This document shows positions 58,127-64,000 of a stretch of DNA of 64,000 nucleotides, piece by piece; the stretch's first letter is position 1; each line of letters starts with the position of its first letter. The stretch spans positions 91,777 to 155,776 of the forward strand of contig NZ_CPYD01000011.1 in the NCBI RefSeq assembly GCF_001112925.1. The letters are read 5' to 3'. This DNA is from Yersinia nurmii. Lineage in GTDB: Bacteria > Pseudomonadota > Gammaproteobacteria > Enterobacterales > Enterobacteriaceae. The translations under genes and the position numbers were made by a program. A model generated the notes under the pieces. The model was not told where the DNA came from and did not search any database. It saw only the letters and a list, made by a program, of their open reading frames with translations.

Positions 58127-58978
58127 ATGCAAACCACTAAAAATAGCCTCTCGGCGCCGTCAGATATTGCCATGATGCCTATGGGGGGCAGGGCGCGTGT
58201 TCGTTGGAGTGGTAGCACCTTTCTGGCTTTATTGTTACACGGCGGCCTGCTCGGTTGGCTGGCTTATCATTATATTGCTGCAGATTCGGTTACCGCCGCG
58301 CCGCCACCGGCGTTGATGCTAGTTTTTGCAGATAAAATGGAATCCGTCTCCGCGCCAAATGATGTCCCTATGGGGCCGCCCAAAGTGCTATCTGCACCGG
58401 AATCCAGCGTGAAATCAGAAACGGAACGACAGGAAAGCGTGCAGCCAGCAGTGCCCGAAGCGATAAAACCCACAATATTGGCAGTGAAAAAGAAGGTCAG
58501 CGAAAAACCGAAACCGGTAAGTCAGCGGCGTGAAACACAAAACGATAATGCGCCATCTCAGGACTCATTACCCAATACTCTGCCACCAGTTGAAGCAACC
58601 AGCGAGCCACCTAGCACAACAGGGCAACGTATCGCCGCACCTTACACCAGTGACAGTTTTGCGCAAACCCAAGGCATGCCTGACTGGAGTGGCCTGATAA
58701 TGGGACACCTCAGCCGCCATAAACGTTACCCACCCATTGCAGTGCGCCAGAATCGGCAGGGTGTGGTGTTGGTTCACGTTACGCTGGATAAAGCAGGGTT
58801 GGTTTTAGCGACTCGCTTAATGAAAAGTAGCGGCGTTGATTCGTTGGATAATGAAGCGTTGGCTCTGCCTAAGCGTGCGCAACCTCTACCACCAGCACCA
58901 GAGGAAATAATGGCTAATCGTACAGAAATCAGCATTACTCTTCCTGTTCGTTTTGACTTACGCGAACTGCGGGATTAA
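58127..58978 (+). CDS. TonB-like energy-transfer protein (HasB-like)
   Basis: A 283-residue paralogue of TonB dedicated to the neighbouring receptor. One N-terminal helix (FLALLLHGGLLGWLAYHYIA, with the conserved His) is followed by a Pro/Ser-rich periplasmic rod (about 60-190) and a C-terminal domain (about 195-283; HLSRHKRYPPIAVRQNRQG). ATG 58127 with AGG is preferred over a longer frame. ExbB/ExbD are not in this window. Resembles HasB in arrangement. Confidence 0.85.
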   Translation: MQTTKNSLSAPSDIAMMPMGGRARVRWSGSTFLALLLHGGLLGWLAYHYIAADSVTAAPPPALMLVFADKMESVSAPNDVPMGPPKVLSAPESSVKSETERQESVQPAVPEAIKPTILAVKKKVSEKPKPVSQRRETQNDNAPSQDSLPNTLPPVEATSEPPSTTGQRIAAPYTSDSFAQTQGMPDWSGLIMGHLSRHKRYPPIAVRQNRQGVVLVHVTLDKAGLVLATRLMKSSGVDSLDNEALALPKRAQPLPPAPEEIMANRTEISITLPVRFDLRELRD

Positions 58979-59042
58979 CGCTAAGACAAAATTCATAAAA
59001 ATGGCTCATATTCATATGGGCCATTTCAGTTCTAATAATGAA

Positions 59043-59657
59043 TTAATGCGTGGTTAACCAGCCAAGATGTTGATAGAAAAATGTCATCAGTAACATAAAT
59101 GAAAATAGAATATTCAGGCTTAATGCTAGCGTCATTTTTCTTGTAATACGATGCTGTTGGCTAATTTGTTTATCCAAAGCCAGATTACTTAATTCCAACT
59201 GACGGTTTAACTGACTAAATCGTATTTCTAACGCTTCAGCCATCTTTGTATTGTAATTTTGAGTATCACACTGGTTTTGTTGGGCAAATTCAATTAGCGA
59301 TTTTTGTACTTTATCCTGATAGGATTGTAATTGCTGGTTATATTCTCTATGATGTTGAAAAATATGACTTTCCATGTCTTGCCACAGCGCGTGAATACGC
59401 AATCGGTGCTGCTCATTTTGTTCTTGAATCTGTTGTGTCTGAGCATCAGATAACTGGTAAAGGTCACTCAGTGAATCACTGATCGATTTCTGCCACGTCA
59501 AATAGCCAGAATCCTTGTTCTCGATTTTTTTTGTTATCAGCACGTTATTTTCTTTGCTATTCCTGTTTTGCGTTGATAATTGCGCATAAACAGAATAAGG
59601 CACTATCTTCTCCGATCTGGGCGGTAGTTCTATCGTTGAGGGTAACACCTGTTCCAT
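59043..59657 (-). CDS. Coiled-coil protein with C-terminal membrane anchor, unknown
   Basis: A 204-residue protein with a long coiled coil (about residues 60-170, rich in Gln and His; LQSYQDKVQKSLIEFAQQ) and a C-terminal transmembrane helix (MTLALSLNILFSFMLLMTFF) close to the end. No signal peptide. I do not recognise the family; tail-anchored coiled coils act as tethers or phage/colicin-like accessory factors. It is convergent with the TonB cluster and divergent from the M66 protease. Confidence 0.6.
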   Translation of the reverse strand: MEQVLPSTIELPPRSEKIVPYSVYAQLSTQNRNSKENNVLITKKIENKDSGYLTWQKSISDSLSDLYQLSDAQTQQIQEQNEQHRLRIHALWQDMESHIFQHHREYNQQLQSYQDKVQKSLIEFAQQNQCDTQNYNTKMAEALEIRFSQLNRQLELSNLALDKQISQQHRITRKMTLALSLNILFSFMLLMTFFYQHLGWLTTH

Positions 59658-60312
59658 TTTATGGCCTGCTCAGGTCGAATAAAAAACGAGCGCCTAAGAC
59701 GACGCCATGTAAGCTACACTATAACTTATCGGTATTTTTTCGAATCTCTTTAGCGTAAATAATCGGATATCGATAATAAATTTCATCAAAGACGAGATAA
59801 GCATTTATCAGCGCGTTAGGCTAGGCAACACCAAATTATACGCGCGTCTACCTGCCTAGCTTTGAGAACATTTTTCGTTGTTCTAATAGTATGAAAATTA
59901 TCCCATCGGAATTATTGGATGGGAGAAATCATATTCTTATTTACCCCGATAATTTCTGACTGCACTAAATATTCATTTGTAAGTTACAAACGCTAAGTTA
60001 CTTTTTAATTGAACAAGACAATTAAATAATATTATCGGAATCGTTGGGGTAGGCTGTTAACTCCCCAGGCAAATGATAAGGACTCTATATTTAGAAGTAA
60101 TAATGAAAACTGATTTATTTGATTGTCAGGAAATGCACTAATAATCAATTTAATCTAATTCTATTCAATGTTATGCAATTTACTTTATGTCACGAAATTA
60201 ACTGGTAACAGATAATAATGCTCAGATGTATATCTGTAAATGGGAAAAGGCAGATATTTACCAAAAGCGATTATTCTGTGAAAACAACCGTCAATTAGAT
60301 AAGGTGTTAAAA
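59658..60312. other. AT-rich region upstream of the M66 protease
   Basis: About 650 bases of low GC. The frame of the protease extends 29 codons upstream of its chosen start but without coding character. No RNA gene or known repeat is recognised. Confidence 0.35.
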
Positions 60313-62637
60313 ATGGAAAAAACAACGACTAACAAAAAATATGTTATTACATTTAATAATAACGATTTTCCAAGCGATCTCGATGGGGAGCTTTCCGCCT
60401 CTATTCTTTTTGTACAGAACAGTGTAATTCCGGCTGGAAAACATATTAGCGATGATATTCAGCCGCATTTAGCTTCTCATAGAAAAACCATGGTCTTGTT
60501 TAAATCAAAACAAGAGATTGACGAAGCTACTCCTGTCATTTTGACTCTTAAAGATGCAGAAAATCAAGTGGTTGGCACTTACACCATGCGACCGCCAAAG
60601 GAATTGACGCAGCTGGTTGAGCAGATTAAAGACTTCAATGGCAGTGAAGATGACTTTATTGAACCGGTTGTGTATGACAAATCCATTTCTGGTCAGACAG
60701 AACTGAATAAACTAAAAGATGATACGCAAGGTAATCAGATTAAATCTATTCTTTCTACCCATAACAGTCTGAAGATCAGTACTCGAGACGGTGGTTGGAT
60801 TAAAGATTTTTATATGCCAGCTGCGGATGAACTGGATGGCAAATTAGTCACTTTATCCTCAAACGCCGGATATAATTCATTTATCCACTACTCAGGAAAA
60901 AAAATTACGTTGTACCGTGGTCTGACCGTCGTACTGCGTAATTATAAAGGTTCCTGGTACAGTCTGGATGACGTGAAATATAGCCAGATTTCTTTTGGTG
61001 AAGGCTTCTGGTCGATCATTATTCCGTTTGAAAAAGTCGTTCCGGGTATTCAGCTTGATTTCGAGCATAACGGAAAACACGGTCAACTTGGTCATATCCA
61101 GGTTGGGGCACCGAACGAGTTAATTATCCACACCATTGATTTAGGTATGCTAACGCCGTATCGCAACGCATTCGAATTCCAGAAAAAAAATGAATATCAT
61201 CGCCAGTATTTTCAACAGGTTCCATTGAGCCGACTGATCGTTTCACAGTACGAACCGCAATATTTCAAAGAAGTGATGCTGCCGGAAGGTGTACTGCTAA
61301 CCGATTACGATCCAAGTACCGGTGGCGTTTATGAGGGTACAATGCGGCAGCGTATTGGTAAGGAACTGATTTCCATCGGTATTGATAATGCCAACTACGG
61401 TATCAACTCCTCACAAGGTAAAGGGGAAAAAGGTCATCCGTACAGTACCGCACAGCTAACTGCGCATAATTCCATTGGTAAGTACGTCAATGGAATTATC
61501 GTACATGGTTTATCCGGTGGTGGTGGTATTGTGACGTTGCAAAGCAGTATTGGGAATGAGTTCAGCCATGAAGTTGGCCATAACTACGGTTTAGGACATT
61601 ATCCAAACGGATATGCGGGTTCTGTTCATCAGGCTCCGGATAAGCCCAACTCTTGCTGGGGCTGGGATAGCGATAACGATCAGTTCATTCCTAACTTTGA
61701 AAAATCTATCAGCAATAAACCCACCTGCCAGGACGAGCAATGCGCCGAACCTTTTGCCGGGCACAGTTTGGGTCGCGATGCAATGGCGAGTGGTTCGGCA
61801 ATGTATATGCAAAGTAATGCTTTTACCTTGCATACACCTTATTCTTTATCGAAAATTCAAACTTTTCTGGAAAATAAAGCCGTATTTGATCGCCATTCGC
61901 CTACCGGTTTTAATAAGTGGAATGCGACGACTCAAACTATGGAACCTTGGGAAAATCGGGTGGAAACCAAGTCAAATAAAGATGCCGCGCCTTCAGACGT
62001 TACCCTAGCATCAATGACGGCATTACTTGAACGTCATGATCTGATTACCGTGTCGTTTAAAAATAAGAATTTTGCCAAGGATATTTATATTCCTAATGCT
62101 ACAGAGGAGAACAAAGGCAAAGCAGTACGAGTTCAAAACTTAACTAACTCTCATTCTCTGCTTCATGTGAATAACCAGCTCTATACCATTGCCTATAACC
62201 ACAACTCCGTTTATTTATCTAATGGTAAAACTTGGTTGGAAGTTGCCGAATACTCACTGAGTGAAGCTAAACGTCCATATAAACAAGGCGTCGCGGTTAC
62301 CACATTGGTGGGTTATTACGATCCTCAGGGGGCATTGAGCAGCTATATCTTCCCTGCATTACATGGTTCTTTCGGTATGGTTTATCAAGGAGACGGTGAC
62401 AGAGCCAATATTTGTTATCTTGAAGTACAATTCGAAGGTGGGGCCGTTCAGCAATTCAAACTCTCTGCTAATCGCATTGATGCCACTTGTATGAATAAAT
62501 TCCACATTAACGTAGAGGAAGGTTTGAACCCAATCAAAGCCTCTGTCTTCGTCGGCGGCGCGGAGGTATCGTCCATTGATATCGCTAAACCCACATCTAA
62601 CCTGGAATTCAGCGTCAATGGGGTGGCATTGTCATAA
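60313..62637 (+). CDS. M66-family (StcE/TagA-like) zinc metalloprotease
   Basis: A 774-residue protein with the extended zinc motif H419-E-V-G-H423-N-Y-G-L-G-H429. StcE and TagA cut mucin-type glycoproteins. The catalytic domain covers about residues 270-545 (PLSRLIVSQYEP, then GGGGIVTLQSSIGNEFSHEV, then GHSLGRDAM). Two similar beta-rich modules flank it: about 150-225 (DGGWIKDFYMPAADELDGKL) and about 577-650 (NKNFAKDIYIPNATEENKGK). ATG 60313 follows AAGG. The N-terminus (MEKTTTNKKYVITFNNNDF) has no signal peptide, unlike StcE. Export, if any, must be non-Sec or depend on another system. No secretion genes are present. Confidence 0.85.
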   Translation: MEKTTTNKKYVITFNNNDFPSDLDGELSASILFVQNSVIPAGKHISDDIQPHLASHRKTMVLFKSKQEIDEATPVILTLKDAENQVVGTYTMRPPKELTQLVEQIKDFNGSEDDFIEPVVYDKSISGQTELNKLKDDTQGNQIKSILSTHNSLKISTRDGGWIKDFYMPAADELDGKLVTLSSNAGYNSFIHYSGKKITLYRGLTVVLRNYKGSWYSLDDVKYSQISFGEGFWSIIIPFEKVVPGIQLDFEHNGKHGQLGHIQVGAPNELIIHTIDLGMLTPYRNAFEFQKKNEYHRQYFQQVPLSRLIVSQYEPQYFKEVMLPEGVLLTDYDPSTGGVYEGTMRQRIGKELISIGIDNANYGINSSQGKGEKGHPYSTAQLTAHNSIGKYVNGIIVHGLSGGGGIVTLQSSIGNEFSHEVGHNYGLGHYPNGYAGSVHQAPDKPNSCWGWDSDNDQFIPNFEKSISNKPTCQDEQCAEPFAGHSLGRDAMASGSAMYMQSNAFTLHTPYSLSKIQTFLENKAVFDRHSPTGFNKWNATTQTMEPWENRVETKSNKDAAPSDVTLASMTALLERHDLITVSFKNKNFAKDIYIPNATEENKGKAVRVQNLTNSHSLLHVNNQLYTIAYNHNSVYLSNGKTWLEVAEYSLSEAKRPYKQGVAVTTLVGYYDPQGALSSYIFPALHGSFGMVYQGDGDRANICYLEVQFEGGAVQQFKLSANRIDATCMNKFHINVEEGLNPIKASVFVGGAEVSSIDIAKPTSNLEFSVNGVALS

Positions 62638-62902
62638 GCGTTTGATGCCATTTGGGATAGAAGAATGCCTGATGGGAGGAGGGGCGAATCTATAGAAGTA
62701 AAGCGCATTACCGAATGACTATTGATTACTGCTTGAATGGATAGCAGCGCGGGCAGGACGGAATCTTGCTGCCCGCGAATTTTCCGCTACAGAGGGGGTT
62801 GAAGCCCAACCGTACGTTAAGTATATGTTTTGAGCGCTCTGGGCGGCTAATGAAAACAAGGGCGTTGTTTACGCTTTTCATTGCTGTCATTCAGTACTTC
62901 TG

Positions 62903-63520
62903 GTGTTAATGGAGAGCATAAAATTGTGTGGTGCATATGGCGTGTTTGGTCAGGTGACCCGCCAGACCGATGCGATGTGGCGCAACCTCATCAAACCGCT
63001 GGGGCAATTCCGCCAACCGCTGCGTTATGCCGGGCAATATCTGGATGAAGAAACCGGGTTACACTACAATACTCATCGGTATTATGCACCTGAAGTCGGT
63101 CGGTTCACGACGCCGGATCCGATTGGTTTGTCGGGGGGACTGAATCTTTACCAGTATGCGCCGAATCCGCTGAGTTGGATCGATCCACTGGGGTTAATGG
63201 TTCTGTATCGGGGAATGAGTCTTGCCGAATATACTGAATTGATTAAAGATGGAACCTGGAAGGCGGGTCAAGGTACGATGGAGGGGAAATGGTTTGCCGA
63301 GTCGTATAAAGATGCTGCTACATGGGGTGAAAAAATGGGGCACGGTGGCGATACATTTAGAATTGTGCAAATAGACGTTCCTGATGATATCGCAAGTAAA
63401 ATGCATTTAGATCCTCATTTGGACGGTATTGGCCCAGCGAGATATGCTCAATTGGAAGATCTAAATACCCCAAGAACAAAGATTTCGTGGAGTAAAAAAG
63501 TTACTTCAGGAAGATGTTAA
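62903..63520 (+). CDS. Orphan Rhs C-terminal tip with toxin-like domain
   Basis: A 205-residue piece of an Rhs protein. Residues 20-98 are the end of the Rhs core (LRYAGQYLDEETGLHYNTHR, then GRFTTPDPIGLSGGLNLYQ, ending DPLGL), where full Rhs proteins are cleaved. The variable tip follows: VLYRGMSLAEYTELIKDG, then EGKWFAESYKDAATWGEKMG, a pattern reminiscent of ADP-ribosyltransferase-like toxins (YRG, then a ST-like strand). Only about 80 residues of core are present, so it lacks the shell and an N-terminal delivery domain. The start is uncertain; GTG 62903 and ATG 62909 are both possible. It may be a displaced tip or a remnant. Confidence 0.7.
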   Translation: MLMESIKLCGAYGVFGQVTRQTDAMWRNLIKPLGQFRQPLRYAGQYLDEETGLHYNTHRYYAPEVGRFTTPDPIGLSGGLNLYQYAPNPLSWIDPLGLMVLYRGMSLAEYTELIKDGTWKAGQGTMEGKWFAESYKDAATWGEKMGHGGDTFRIVQIDVPDDIASKMHLDPHLDGIGPARYAQLEDLNTPRTKISWSKKVTSGRC

Positions 63521-63537
63521 CTCAGTAGGAGGAAATA

Positions 63538-63837
63538 ATGCATAATGTGAAAGTTGAATGGCTATCTTTTGACGAAGGCGGTAGGGAAACTGTTCCCCCT
63601 AAGGGAAAATATTTTTCAGTAGCAAGATTCGCTGAAGATATTAACTGGCAGAATAATGCATGGAGTGTTGTTTTTGAACTTGAATCACCAATATATGAAA
63701 ATGGGAAAGATATAAGTTTAGGGAGAGTTGCTTTTTTAGTCGATAGTGCCCCTCAAGAGCGAATGCTAAACCATTCATCTTTTGATATTTATGAAGGGCC
63801 TAAAAAAGTAGCGAATGTTTATTTACGATCGAGCTAA
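63538..63837 (+). CDS. Probable immunity protein to the Rhs tip
   Basis: A 99-residue protein starting 17 bases after the Rhs-tip stop, with GGAGG in front of the ATG. Position and size fit a cognate immunity protein. The pattern (EGGRETVPPKGKYFS, WSVVFELESP, GRVAFLVD, SSFDIYEGPKKVANVYL) recalls an EF-Tu third-domain-like beta barrel (GGR..P..G and the closing I-x-E-G strand). No known immunity family is certain. AT-rich, like the tip region. Confidence 0.6.
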   Translation: MHNVKVEWLSFDEGGRETVPPKGKYFSVARFAEDINWQNNAWSVVFELESPIYENGKDISLGRVAFLVDSAPQERMLNHSSFDIYEGPKKVANVYLRSS

Positions 63838-63936
63838 CTAGCTATATCTAATTAAATACCTCAGATCCGTCCGTACTTGGGGCTCGCGGCCATTTCCTCC
63901 AAAAGTCTCACCTATGACATTGTAAGTATCCCAGCT

Positions 63937-64000
63937 TTAGTTCCACACACTTTTTGAGATTTCCGGTTTCTCAGCCATCAGCCGATATTCTTCCGGCGTC
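63937..64000 (-). CDS. Insertion-sequence transposase, C-terminal end
   Basis: Reading in from the right window edge on the minus strand, the frame TPEEYRLMAEKPEISKSVWN ends at a TAA (63937-63939). This is the typical C-terminal ending of an IS3-family OrfB transposase. The rest lies beyond the window. The right end of the element must be in 63840-63930, but I cannot find its terminal repeat without the other end. Confidence 0.5.
   Translation of the reverse strand, partial: TPEEYRLMAEKPEISKSVWN

Noticed and set aside
53626..58978. Calling the cluster has (hemophore) system outright
   Set aside because: No hasA, hasD or hasE is present and the receptor was not compared by search; only the gene order and STN receptor resemble it, so no has gene symbols are assigned.

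Overview
The window looks like a chromosomal segment of a Yersiniaceae member, most likely Yersinia or a close relative. Gene order (sapABCDF, pspFABCD-ycjXF, tyrR, tpx, ycjG/mpaA, mppA, zntB, ttcA, nifJ, ldhA, ydbH-ynbE-ydbL, azoR, hrpA, asr-ydgD) follows the Enterobacterales backbone. ZntB and DtpA read almost like known Yersinia and E. coli sequences. No similarity search was run; all names come from reading motifs and remembered family sequences.

Layout. 1-12256: end of cbpM, a decayed LysR-like remnant, peptide transporter dtpA, a LysR regulator convergent with a carboxymuconolactone-decarboxylase-like protein, fabI and the sap operon. 12411-16748: an accessory metal and metabolite block. 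It has a perfect Zur-type palindrome ahead of folE2, a broken gamma-carbonic-anhydrase-like gene, a tightly coupled alpha-oxoamine synthase and ureohydrolase pair, and the iron-responsive small RNA RyhB with its Fur site. 16873-22273: phage shock locus with its sigma54 promoter. 22289-23250: a RES-Xre toxin-antitoxin pair with a perfect inverted-repeat operator, set between ycjF and tyrR. 23440-31929: tyrR, tpx, the murein-peptide recycling genes ycjG, mpaA and mppA, then zntB and ttcA. 32217-40390: an AT-rich M41-like metallopeptidase, nifJ, an emrE-like SMR transporter, an MgtC-family membrane protein with a Fur-like site, two lipoproteins and ldhA. 40596-50290: ydbH, a GyrI-like gene wedged into the ydbH-ynbE-ydbL set, a (ATGCG)13 microsatellite, azoR and hrpA. 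50865-53356: an unknown protein, ydgD, a 26-residue ydgU-like membrane peptide and a repeat-expanded asr. 53626-58978: a TonB-dependent receptor with a signalling domain, then Fur-box-preceded sigma factor, anti-sigma factor and dedicated TonB. 59043-64000: a coiled-coil tail-anchored protein, an M66 (StcE/TagA-like) metalloprotease without a signal peptide, an orphan Rhs tip with a toxin-like C-terminus, a likely immunity gene and the end of an insertion-sequence transposase.

Theme. Metal limitation recurs: one Zur-type site (folE2) and three Fur-type sites each matching 14 of 15 positions of the 7-1-7 consensus (ryhB, the sigma-factor operon, the MgtC-family gene). The best candidates for undescribed biology are the oxoamine synthase and ureohydrolase operon beside ryhB, the leaderless M66 protease with two copies of a flanking module, and the Rhs tip with its small partner.
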